Part shown: positions 34,589 through 43,656 of the stretch, piece by piece
How the letters are laid out: each line of letters begins with the position of its first letter
Position numbering within the stretch: position 1 is the first letter of the stretch
Source: an uncultured Lachnospiraceae bacterium
GTDB lineage: Bacteria > Bacillota > Clostridia > Lachnospirales > Lachnospiraceae
Direction of reading: 5' to 3'
DNA length: 63,890 nt
Assembly: GCA_910585765.1 (NCBI GenBank)
Contig: CAJUES010000014.1
Location: 1,467 to 65,356 of the forward strand
Program-made: the position numbers and the translations under genes
The notes under the pieces: generated by a model
What the model saw: only the letters and a program-made list of their open reading frames with translations
Databases searched by the model: none
What the model was told of the DNA's origin: nothing

Positions 34589-35679
34589 GAACGCTCAATA
34601 TCAACTACATCATATACTTTTACATGTTTATCTGTCTCACACTCCTTTTTTTCAATATCGCATACATTTTTTATATGAAGATCAGGCAGTTTGTGCAGGA
34701 TGGTCGATCCAGGCGCTGGAAGACTGAGCTCGAGCGTATCTGGAACGAAGAGGAATGTACAGACCGGATGCTGCGTCAGCACAGACGGATGCTGCGCAGG
34801 AAACTGAAAAGGACGGATCAGCTGATCGCATACAACAATGTGATGGAGCGTTGTCTCGGGGAGGGTGTTGTCTCGGATTATCTGAGGGACTGCTATGATG
34901 ATTTTCTGGTTCTGGCGGCGGAATACGGCACCAGAAGCGCTATGGAGAAAGCATTTTTTGCGTATGTGATCTCGCTGTATCATCCTTATATGGGAACGTT
35001 CAGAAAACAGATGGTGAATATCCTCCTCAAATATATGGACAATGCTACTGTTTACTGTCGCGAGAACGTGCTGCATGCCCTGTATTCTATAGGGGACGCG
35101 GTGGCGGTGGAGCATGCTTTTGCATTTTTGGACAACAGGGGATTGTACCACAGTTCGAAGCTGATTTCAGACGGACTGATGACGTACAGGGGAGATAAGG
35201 AAGAGCTGGCATGGCGGCTTTGGAGGAACTGTCACATGTGGAACGAGTCGCTGGTGATCGCTGTGATCCAGTTCGTCACACAATTGGAAGCGGATTTTTC
35301 AGCAGAATTTTTCAGGGAGCTGCAGAGGGAAGGGACATCGATCGAGCAGCGGTTTGCGTATATCCGATATTTTCAGCGCCATGTAAAGCCTGAATTGAAG
35401 GGATTTCTCATCAGTTGTCTGGAACAGTATGACAGGGCTAACAATTATCTGGCGATTGCAGCGAGCACGGCGCTTGGCAGTTATCCGGGGGATGATACAA
35501 GGCAGGCGCTTGAACAGGCGCTGCGGAGCAGAAACTGGTATGTCAGGAAGAATTCAGCCATTTCTCTGATCCACATCGGAATTCCGGAGACGGAACTGGA
35601 ACGGATTTACGGGCGCAGTGACCGCTATGGAAAAGAAATATTGGAATATGTGGCAGGAATACAGTTTGGCGCGTCATAG
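34585..35679 (+). CDS. Membrane-anchored HEAT-repeat protein, operon gene 6
   Basis: 364 residues from ATG 34585, sharing ATGA with the previous stop; SD GGAGAG. One N-terminal membrane helix (about residues 5-29, IIYFYMFICLTLLFFNIAYIFYM), a basic coiled-coil-like stretch, then alpha-helical repeats over residues 110-350. The clearest are YCRENVLHALYSIGDAVAVEHAF near 157 and NYLAIAASTALGSYPGDDTRQALEQAL near 290, followed by WYVRKNSAISLIHIG. HEAT repeats are protein-binding surfaces, so this is a good candidate scaffold for the neighbouring synthase (13 bases downstream). No enzyme motif. Confidence 0.75.
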   Translation: MRTLNINYIIYFYMFICLTLLFFNIAYIFYMKIRQFVQDGRSRRWKTELERIWNEEECTDRMLRQHRRMLRRKLKRTDQLIAYNNVMERCLGEGVVSDYLRDCYDDFLVLAAEYGTRSAMEKAFFAYVISLYHPYMGTFRKQMVNILLKYMDNATVYCRENVLHALYSIGDAVAVEHAFAFLDNRGLYHSSKLISDGLMTYRGDKEELAWRLWRNCHMWNESLVIAVIQFVTQLEADFSAEFFRELQREGTSIEQRFAYIRYFQRHVKPELKGFLISCLEQYDRANNYLAIAASTALGSYPGDDTRQALEQALRSRNWYVRKNSAISLIHIGIPETELERIYGRSDRYGKEILEYVAGIQFGAS

Positions 35680-35691
35680 GGAGGGGAGCAC

Positions 35692-37098
35692 ATGACACAG
35701 TTTATGGAATATTTTTTTACTGGTACGGGGATTTTCTTTTTGATCTATCTTCTACTGTATGCGTCGTATCTCTTTGCGTCTGTGACAGTCGGGGGATTTC
35801 GGCTGTACAAGCTCGAAAAGATGGCACAGATCAAAAACGAACTGAAACATGAATTTTATTTTCCTGTGTCGATCCTCGTGCCGGCATACAACGAGGAAGT
35901 TACGATCATAGACAGTGTAGAGTCTCTCCTGAATCTGAAATACAGGTTATACGAGATCATCGTGATCGATGATGGTTCCGCGGATCGGACAACGGAATTG
36001 ATGGTCGATCACTTTCAGATGAAAAAAGTGAGCAGACCGATCCGCCGTATGGTAGACTGCGAGATGCAGGAAGCGATCTACGAATGCAGGGTGAAAAATA
36101 TAAAGATTACACTGATACGGAAGAAGAACGGCGGCAAAGGGGATGCGCTCAACATGGGGATCAATGCAGCGGAGTATCCCTATTTCCTGTGTATGGATGC
36201 GGATTCCATGCTGCAGAGCGATTCCATAGAGCGGATCGTCCAGCCGATCATGGAAGACGACGATGTCGTTGCGGTGGGAGGCCTGATCCGAATTGCCCAG
36301 TGCGTATCGATCGAAAATGGAGAGATCTTAGGTTATCATCTGCCGTGGAACCTGCTATTGAGTCTGCAGGCGATGGAGTATGACCGGTCTTTTCTGGCTT
36401 CCAGGATCCTGCTCGACAGCTTTAACGGCAATCTGATCATATCAGGAGCCTTTGGACTGTTCAAAAAAGATGTGGTAGCAGCGGCAGGCGGATATGACAG
36501 ACAGACATTGGGGGAGGATATGGAGCTTGTTGTAAAGCTTCATGCATTCTGCAGAAATAATAATATGAAATATGCGATACGATACGAGCCCAATGCCATA
36601 TGCTGGAGTCAGGCTCCGTCCTCCTTTAAGGATCTCAGGTCGCAGAGGAGGAGATGGCATCTGGGTCTTTTCCAGTGCATGACGAAATACAGGCACTTGT
36701 TCCTGAACAGACATTACGGACTGCTTGGGACAGTTTCCTATATTTATTATCTGATCTATGAGCTCTGGTCTCCTGTCATTGAACTTTTCGGTCTTTTTAC
36801 GGTGGCTCTGGCTGCCCTGCTCGGAAGACTGAATACGGGATTTATGCTGAAGTTATATATACTCTATGCGGTTTATGGGGTGATATTGACGATGACCGCT
36901 TTTTTTCAGAGGATTTATTCACAGAATGTCAGAATCAGTGTGGGAGATGTATTCAAAGCGTGTGTAATGTGTGTGATAGAAAATGTTTTCTTTCGGTTTC
37001 TGCTGGACTTTATTCGCTGTACTGCGTTTATCGGATATAAGGAGCATAAACTGGCGTGGGGGAAGATTAAGAGAAGCAGGCAGTTTGAGAATACATAA
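35692..37098 (+). CDS. Processive family 2 glycosyltransferase (polysaccharide synthase), operon gene 7
   Basis: 468 residues. One N-terminal helix, a cytoplasmic GT2 domain and three or four C-terminal helices, the layout of PgaC/NodC/cellulose-synthase-type enzymes. Motifs: VSILVPAYNEE near 60, IIVIDDGSADRT near 89 (first Asp), LCMDADSML near 163 (DXD), GAFGLFKKDVV near 253, TLGEDMELVVKL near 272 (the ED base) and QRRRWHLGLFQ near 317 (the Q/RxxRW substrate clamp). This is a full processive signature, so the product is probably a beta-linked polysaccharide, secreted as it is made. The sugar is unknown. No c-di-GMP PilZ domain is visible. Confidence 0.9.
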   Translation: MTQFMEYFFTGTGIFFLIYLLLYASYLFASVTVGGFRLYKLEKMAQIKNELKHEFYFPVSILVPAYNEEVTIIDSVESLLNLKYRLYEIIVIDDGSADRTTELMVDHFQMKKVSRPIRRMVDCEMQEAIYECRVKNIKITLIRKKNGGKGDALNMGINAAEYPYFLCMDADSMLQSDSIERIVQPIMEDDDVVAVGGLIRIAQCVSIENGEILGYHLPWNLLLSLQAMEYDRSFLASRILLDSFNGNLIISGAFGLFKKDVVAAAGGYDRQTLGEDMELVVKLHAFCRNNNMKYAIRYEPNAICWSQAPSSFKDLRSQRRRWHLGLFQCMTKYRHLFLNRHYGLLGTVSYIYYLIYELWSPVIELFGLFTVALAALLGRLNTGFMLKLYILYAVYGVILTMTAFFQRIYSQNVRISVGDVFKACVMCVIENVFFRFLLDFIRCTAFIGYKEHKLAWGKIKRSRQFENT

Positions 37099-37206
37099 AC
37101 AAACGTATATTTGCTGAAATGTAAAAACTCGCACTTGTTTTGGCATCCTGCATATGGTAAGGTTATTCAAACGAGTGATTTATTCTCAAAAATATTTAAA
37201 ATCATC

Positions 37207-37235
37207 TTGACAATTGCGAACAGATGTTTTAAAGT
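37207..37235 (+). promoter_or_regulatory. recA promoter with overlapping LexA-type SOS box
   Basis: TTGACA (37207-37212), 17-base spacer, TAAAGT (37230-37235). The sequence CGAACAGATGTTTT (37217-37230) fills the spacer and fits the Gram-positive SOS box CGAAC-N4-GTTCG in 8 of 10 fixed positions. LexA bound there would block polymerase, and DNA damage would release it. Confidence 0.65.
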
Positions 37236-37331
37236 ATATATAGACTAAAACATTCGTTCTAGGGCGCTGCCAGGCACGCTCTACAGTTTGAATAACAGAC
37301 CTCAGGAGTCTAGAATAAAAGGAGTAATCAC

Positions 37332-38449
<1,118 letters not shown>

Positions 38450-38453
<4 letters not shown>

Positions 38454-39070
38454 TTGTCACGGATATTGCGGAGATCTCAAAGACAAAAGTCAGGGTATGC
38501 GTCGATGACGCTGTCAGCTTTGCCCTGTATAAGAGCGAGGTGAGAAAGTATGCGGTCAAAAAGGACACGGAACTTTCCCAGGAAACGTATGACACGATCA
38601 TGGGCGAAGTGCTGCTAAAGCGGGCAAAGCTCAGGTGCATGAATTTGTTAAAGAGCAGGGACTATACAAAACACCAGCTTGAGACAAAGCTGAAACAGGG
38701 TTTTTATCCCGGGGAGATCATCGAGGCGGCGGTTGCGTACGTGATCTCCTATGGGTATGTCGATGACATCAGGTACGCTGCATCCTATATCGGATGCGCA
38801 GGCAGATCCAGGAGCAGACGGCAGATCGAAAACGACCTCATGCGGAAAGGGATATCGGCAGAAGACATCAGGCAGGCGTGGTCACAGTGCGTCGGGGAGG
38901 ACAGCATTGCAGAGGAGGAAGCGATCCGCAGGCTTCTTGAGAAAAAGCGTTTTGACAGACAGAATGCAACGTATCAGGAGTGCCGGAAGATGGTTGGCTT
39001 TCTGTATCGCAGAGGATTTGAACTTGACAGGATCTACAGGGTGATCGGGCAGGATGGAGAATGTTACTGA
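38450..39070 (+). CDS. recX: RecX regulatory protein
   Basis: 206 residues. Three-helix RecX repeats: CMNLLKSRDYTKHQLETKLKQGFY near 64, YGYVDDIRYAASYI near 101, SRRQIENDLMRKGISAEDI near 122, and CRKMVGFLYRRGFELDRIYRVI at the end. RecX caps RecA filaments. The ATG overlaps the recA stop (ATGA), so the two are translated together and share SOS control. Confidence 0.93.
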
Positions 39071-39082
39071 ATACAGTTATCA

Positions 39083-39222
39083 GTTACAGTTCAGCCCAGG
39101 ACTTCGCACTGCGCTGCGAAGTCCGTGAGAAAGCATAGCGACCTAGATGCATCAAGCCAACCGCGAAGCGGTTTTTGCATGGCTTGATGCCTGTAACAGG
39201 AAGCCGGAGGCTGAACTGTTAC
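39083..39222. repeat. Multi-stem structured intergenic element between recX and rny
   Basis: Outer arms GTTACAGTTCAGCC (39083-39096) and 39209-39222 pair in 13 of 14 positions. Inside are a perfect 10-base stem (39099-39108 with 39115-39124), a perfect 11-base stem (39149-39159 with 39180-39190) and, within that, ACCGC-GAA-GCGGT (39160-39172). The four nested or adjacent stems look designed to fold as RNA or as a cruciform. It could be a MITE-like repeat, a recX terminator region or a small RNA. Confidence 0.65.
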
Positions 39223-39239
39223 AGTTGTTGATAAAGTGC

Positions 39240-39268
39240 TTGACATCGTCTTGTTAAAAGAGTAAAAT
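39240..39268 (+). promoter_or_regulatory. Sigma-A promoter of rny
   Basis: TTGACA (39240-39245), 17-base spacer, TAAAAT (39263-39268). Predicted transcription would leave an untranslated leader of about 205 bases before rny, long enough to be regulatory. Confidence 0.7.
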
Positions 39269-39482
39269 TAATATGTTGTAGTATCTGCATAGATACATTT
39301 AGATACAATATAGTGACTATTCGGAACACTTTATAGATTTCAGCGCCAAGACCGCAGAGTTGCGAGTATTGGTTTTCATGCACACGGATGCGGAGCTGTC
39401 CGGATCCGGCGCGACGAGCAGGAAACTGTGGAGGCACTGAACAGTTGCACAATGAAAATTTAATAAGGAGGTGCTCCTGTAC

Positions 39483-41024
39483 ATGCTATACGTATTAGAG
39501 GCAGTTATCATCATTGCCGTATGTGTAGCGGGTTGCTTCTTCGCATTTTCAAATTACAAGAAAAACGTAGAGACTACAATTGGAAATGCAGAGGATAAGG
39601 CGAGGGAGATTGTCGATGAAGCTCTCAAAACTGCCGAGACGAAAAAGCGCGAGGGACTTCTTGAGATTAAGGAGGAATCCATTAAGACCAGGAACGAGCT
39701 CGACAAGGAGATCAAGGAGCGCAGGGCGGAGGCTCAGCGCTATGAGAGACGTGTTCAGCAGAAGGAAGAAAGCATCGACAAGAAGGCGGAAGCGATCGAG
39801 AGGAAAGAAGCCGGACTTGTCAAGCGTGAAGAAGAACTCGCGAAACAGAGCGCAATTATTGCAAGACTAAACGAAGAGCGGATACAGGAACTGGAGCGAA
39901 TTTCAGGATTAACCTCTGAACAGGCAAAAGAGCATTTATTAAAAATTGTTGAAGACGAAGTAAAACATGAAACAGCAGTGATGGTGAAAGAACTGGAAAG
40001 CAGGGCAAAAGAAGAAGCTGATAAGAAGGCAAAAGAGTATGTTGTCACAGCGATTCAGAAATGCGCGGCAGACCATGTATCTGAGACGACGATCTCCGTC
40101 GTACAGCTTCCAAATGACGAGATGAAGGGCAGGATCATCGGCAGGGAAGGGCGTAATATCAGGACGCTCGAGACGCTCACGGGCGTGGAGCTGATCATCG
40201 ATGATACGCCGGAAGCAGTCATTCTTTCAGGCTTTGATCCGATCCGGAGAGAAGTGGCAAGGATTGCGCTCGAGAAGCTGATCGTTGACGGGCGGATCCA
40301 TCCGGCAAGGATTGAGGAGATGGTCGAGAAGGCACAGAGAGAGGTCGAGATCATGATCAAGGAGGAAGGCGAGGCGGCGACACTCGAGGTTGGCGTGCAC
40401 GGTATTCATCCGGAGCTTGTGAAGCTTTTGGGCAAGATGAAGTTTCGAACGAGCTATGGTCAGAACGCGTTGAAGCACTCGATCGAGGTGGCGCACCTTA
40501 CAGGGCTGCTCGCTGCTGAGATGGGGCTCGATGTCAGAATGGCAAAGAGAGCCGGTCTGCTGCATGACATTGGCAAGGCAGTAGATCATGAGATGGAAGG
40601 GTCACACATACAGTTGGGTGCTGAACTGTGCAGAAAGTACAAGGAATCATCGATTGTCATCAATGCTGTAGAGTCGCATCACGGTGATGTGGAGGCGCAG
40701 TCATTGATTGCCTGTCTGGTGCAGGCGGCTGATACGATATCGGCTGCAAGACCGGGGGCAAGACGTGAAACTCTCGAAACATATACAACCAGATTAAAAC
40801 AATTAGAAGAAATAACCAACAATTTTAAAGGTGTCGATAAATCTTTTGCTATTCAGGCGGGTAGAGAGGTTCGTGTTATGGTAGTTCCTGAGCAGATTAA
40901 TGATGCTGACATGGTGTTGCTGGCACGCGATATTTCCAAGCAGATCGAAGCAGAGCTTGAATATCCGGGACAGATCAAGATCAATGTCATCAGGGAATCT
41001 CGTGTCGTTGAGTATGCGAAATAA
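39483..41024 (+). CDS. rny: Ribonuclease Y
   Basis: 513 residues from ATG 39483 (SD AAGGAGG, 12 bases upstream; GTG 39471 is too close). An N-terminal membrane helix (LEAVIIIAVCVAGCFFAF), a long charged coiled coil (about 25-170), a KH domain with GRIIGREGRNIRTLETLTGVELIIDD near 212, and an HD domain with KHSIEVAHL and GLLHDIGKAVDHE near 357. RNase Y starts mRNA decay at the membrane and is a core component of the Gram-positive degradosome-like network. Length and motifs are normal. Confidence 0.96.
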   Translation: MLYVLEAVIIIAVCVAGCFFAFSNYKKNVETTIGNAEDKAREIVDEALKTAETKKREGLLEIKEESIKTRNELDKEIKERRAEAQRYERRVQQKEESIDKKAEAIERKEAGLVKREEELAKQSAIIARLNEERIQELERISGLTSEQAKEHLLKIVEDEVKHETAVMVKELESRAKEEADKKAKEYVVTAIQKCAADHVSETTISVVQLPNDEMKGRIIGREGRNIRTLETLTGVELIIDDTPEAVILSGFDPIRREVARIALEKLIVDGRIHPARIEEMVEKAQREVEIMIKEEGEAATLEVGVHGIHPELVKLLGKMKFRTSYGQNALKHSIEVAHLTGLLAAEMGLDVRMAKRAGLLHDIGKAVDHEMEGSHIQLGAELCRKYKESSIVINAVESHHGDVEAQSLIACLVQAADTISAARPGARRETLETYTTRLKQLEEITNNFKGVDKSFAIQAGREVRVMVVPEQINDADMVLLARDISKQIEAELEYPGQIKINVIRESRVVEYAK

Positions 41025-41037
41025 TTCAAAATGCTTA

Positions 41038-41075
41038 CCGCCAAGACTTGTAAGTTCACAAGCCTTGGCGGTTTT
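41038..41075 (+). terminator. Rho-independent terminator of rny
   Basis: Stem CCGCCAAGACTTGT (41038-41051) with 41058-41071, one internal mismatch, 6-base loop, followed by TTTTC. Confidence 0.85.
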
Positions 41076-41076
41076 C

Positions 41077-41124
41077 TTATGCACACGGGCACCCCGAGGA
41101 AGCATGTCAGCAGAAGCTGACGGG
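41077..41124. repeat. Dispersed 48-base repeat, copy 1
   Basis: Begins TTATGCACACGGGCACC directly after the rny terminator. It matches 57079-57126 in 44 of 48 positions. A 6-base stem GTCAGC/GCTGAC is conserved while the 4-base loop differs. Confidence 0.75.
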
Positions 41125-41184
41125 CAGGGGGCATCAGGCTCCATCGGACAGGGATCCGGATTCAAAAATAAGTGGAGGTTTCAA

Positions 41185-41733
41185 ATGAAAAACGAGGAAA
41201 ATATGAAAATAACCCGTGCCAGGCGGGAACTGCAGTGTGAGGGTGCGATCACAAAATATTACAAAGACACGGTGGTTCTTCCGGACGGCAGGACAGAGAA
41301 GTATGACTTTGTGGGACATAACGGTGCAGCCGCGGCAGTCGGCGTGCTCCCGGACAGAAGGCTCGTCATGGTCAGGCAGTACAGAAACGCGCTCGACAGG
41401 TTTACGCTCGAGATCCCTGCAGGCGGCTTAAATCCCGATGAGCCGACGATTGACGCGGCGGCGAGGGAGCTGGAGGAGGAGACCGGATATCGGTGCGGTA
41501 AGATCGAGAAACTGATCACGATCCGCACAACAGTGGCGTTCTGCAATGAGAAGATCGATATATATCTGGCGACAGACCTCACAGAGACAGCGCAGCATCT
41601 CGATGAGGATGAGTATGTGAAGATAGAGCTTCACACGATGGAGGAGCTTGAAGCGATGATATACGACGGGACGATCGAGGATGCCAAGACAATAGCATCT
41701 GTTCTGGCGTACAAAAACAAATATTTGGGATGA
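41185..41733 (+). CDS. Nudix hydrolase, ADP-ribose pyrophosphatase type
   Basis: 182 residues from ATG 41185, behind GTGGAGG. The Nudix box G-x5-E-x7-R-E-x2-E-E-x-G is complete: GGLNPDEPTIDAAARELEEETG near residues 80-101. An N-terminal beta region (DTVVLPDGRTEKYDFV) and the VMVRQYRNAL strand are those of the NudF/ADP-ribose pyrophosphatase branch. It would hydrolyse ADP-ribose or related nucleotide sugars. Its place upstream of spoIIM and xerD matches other Firmicutes. Confidence 0.9.
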   Translation: MKNEENMKITRARRELQCEGAITKYYKDTVVLPDGRTEKYDFVGHNGAAAAVGVLPDRRLVMVRQYRNALDRFTLEIPAGGLNPDEPTIDAAARELEEETGYRCGKIEKLITIRTTVAFCNEKIDIYLATDLTETAQHLDEDEYVKIELHTMEELEAMIYDGTIEDAKTIASVLAYKNKYLG

Positions 41734-41794
41734 ATATGTGCGCCGGAAAACTCATATATTGAAATAAGCAGAGATCGTATGGGTGAAATGGTGG

Positions 41795-42514
41795 ATGAAC
41801 AGATTTGATGCGGGAGGACAGAGCGGGAAGACGGCAGCTGGCAGTGCAGGTTCGGAGCCGTCCGGTCAGAATGCGGCGCAGGCGGCACAGGATCAGGATG
41901 CATATATCGATTACAGGAAGTTTCATTATAAAAATACGATACCCGACAACAGGGTGCTTGTATTTCTTACAGGATTTTGTGCGGGTATGGTATTTTTTTA
42001 TTTGACCGGGGGAAAAAATGCCGGTGAGGGAAGCATGCTGGACGGTGAGCATCTGGCGTTGCTGCAGGATTTCGAGGTGAACAGGCTGGGGCTTTTTGAG
42101 TACGTCGCAGGCGTGCGGCTCAGACAGTTCCTGTTCTGTGTGATCTGCGCACTGAGCAGTGTGGGCGGTCTGATGGCGTACTCCATCATGGGGCTGTGCG
42201 GATTTGAGGTCGGGCTGCTCATTTTTACACTCGTATACCAGTACAGCATGAAAGGGATCCTGCTGACATTCTCCATGATTCTGCCGCAGGGGATTTTTTA
42301 CGCCATCCTCTTTCTGATCATATTCCGCAAGTACTGGACGAGTGACAAAAAAAGTTGTCATAATGAGGTGACTGTAAAAAGTGAGCGGCATCGTCAGAGA
42401 TTGGACAGGATTAAAACTGTTGTTCTGGGAACCCTGATGTTCTGCATCGGAATCCTGAGTGAAGTGTATATCAATCCCGAGATCATGCGGAAAATAACAC
42501 TGTTGTTTAGCTGA
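41795..42514 (+). CDS. spoIIM: Stage II sporulation protein M-like membrane protein
   Basis: 239 residues from ATG 41795 (GTG 41783 is possible; neither has a clear SD). A variable polar N-terminus is followed by membrane helices VLVFLTGFCAGMVFFYL, LFCVICALSSVGGLMAYSIMGLCGFEVGLLIF and FSMILPQGIFYAILFLIIF. The FxxG/Pro pattern in the later helices is that of SpoIIM, which works with SpoIID and SpoIIP in peptidoglycan removal during engulfment. The assignment rests on this plus the nudix-spoIIM-xerD order; spoIIP is 17 kb downstream. Confidence 0.8.
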   Translation: MNRFDAGGQSGKTAAGSAGSEPSGQNAAQAAQDQDAYIDYRKFHYKNTIPDNRVLVFLTGFCAGMVFFYLTGGKNAGEGSMLDGEHLALLQDFEVNRLGLFEYVAGVRLRQFLFCVICALSSVGGLMAYSIMGLCGFEVGLLIFTLVYQYSMKGILLTFSMILPQGIFYAILFLIIFRKYWTSDKKSCHNEVTVKSERHRQRLDRIKTVVLGTLMFCIGILSEVYINPEIMRKITLLFS

Positions 42515-42697
42515 TTGATGATCGGAAAAAAGGTGTATTGAATATGATTTGGAACAAAAGGACAGAGTTTTTCGAAAATTGGTTAAAATAATTTTAAATT
42601 TTCTGAAAAAACATTTGATTTTATGTAAAATACAATATATAATAGGAGTAGGCATAAGGGGTAAATCAAATCTTTATGAGGAGGTTTTTCAAAATTT

Positions 42698-43582
42698 ATG
42701 GAAAGAGAAATTGATAATTTTATTTCTTATTTACATAATATAAAGAAAACTTCGAATAATACTGAATTATCATACAAGAGGGATTTAGGTAAGCTGCGCC
42801 AGTATTTAGAAGAAAGGGATATCGTTGATGTGAATGAGATCACATCGGAGATCCTGAAATCCTATATTGTGTATTTAGGTGACAATCATTTTGCAGCTGC
42901 AACCATATCCAGAAATGTCGCTTCTATAAAAGCTTTCTTTCACTATCTGTGCAAGGAGGGCGTTGTGGAAAAAGATGTATCTGATGGGTTGAAGGCTCCG
43001 AAGATTGAGAAGAAGATGCCTGAGATTCTGACTCCGGAGGAGGTTATATGGCTTCTGGAGCAGCCAAAGGGAGATACTCCCAAAGAGATTCGCGATAAAG
43101 CGATGTTAGAGCTTTTATACGCGACAGGAATTCGCGTGACGGAACTGATTACCCTAAAGGTTTCCGATGTGAATATGCAGATGGGCTTTATCATCTGCAG
43201 GGACGGCAGCAGAGAGAGGGTGATCCCCTTTGGTGCCGCTGCAAAGAAGGCAATGACAAATTATCTTGAGAAGGCGCGTGATGTAATGCTGTTTGATCTG
43301 CACTCGGAGATTTTGTTTGTGAACTGTTCGGGACAGCCGATGAGTAGACAAGGTTTCTGGAAGCTGATCAAATATTATGCAAAGAAAGCCGGTATTATAG
43401 CTGATATCACACCGCATACGCTCCGCCATTCTTTTGCTGCGCATCTGGTGGAGAATGGTGCGGACTTGAGGAGCGTTCAGGAAATGCTCGGTCATTCTGA
43501 CATTTCGACGACACAGGTATATACGAACCTGACACACAACCGGATCAGGGAAGTGTACGCCAAGGCGCATCCAAGAGGATAA
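42698..43582 (+). CDS. xerD: Site-specific tyrosine recombinase XerD
   Basis: 294 residues. SAM-like N-terminal core-binding domain (about 1-90), catalytic domain with the first Arg in ATGIRVTELITL near 145, HTLRHSFAAHL near 241 (His-x-x-Arg), LGHSDISTTQVYTNL near 264 (second His and nucleophile Tyr). All five key residues are present. It resolves chromosome dimers with XerC at dif. SD is GAGGAGG. Not next to any mobile element, so a housekeeping role is favoured. Confidence 0.92.
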   Translation: MEREIDNFISYLHNIKKTSNNTELSYKRDLGKLRQYLEERDIVDVNEITSEILKSYIVYLGDNHFAAATISRNVASIKAFFHYLCKEGVVEKDVSDGLKAPKIEKKMPEILTPEEVIWLLEQPKGDTPKEIRDKAMLELLYATGIRVTELITLKVSDVNMQMGFIICRDGSRERVIPFGAAAKKAMTNYLEKARDVMLFDLHSEILFVNCSGQPMSRQGFWKLIKYYAKKAGIIADITPHTLRHSFAAHLVENGADLRSVQEMLGHSDISTTQVYTNLTHNRIREVYAKAHPRG

Positions 43583-43590
43583 GATTGCAT

Positions 43591-43622
43591 AAAAAACGCA
43601 AGCCGCAGGCTTGCGTTTTTTA
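43591..43622. terminator. Bidirectional rho-independent terminator between xerD and the DAHP synthase gene
   Basis: A 13-base perfect stem (AAAAACGCAAGCC with complement) around GCA, with A tract on one side and T tract on the other, so it serves both convergent genes. Confidence 0.9.
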
Positions 43623-43656
43623 TGTGCAGATCCGTGCGGAGGAAAAATGTCAGGGT

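Noticed and set aside
42698..43582. Phage or transposon integrase marking a mobile element
   Set aside because: It is XerD in its normal nudix-spoIIM-xerD context, with no attachment-site repeats or phage genes nearby.
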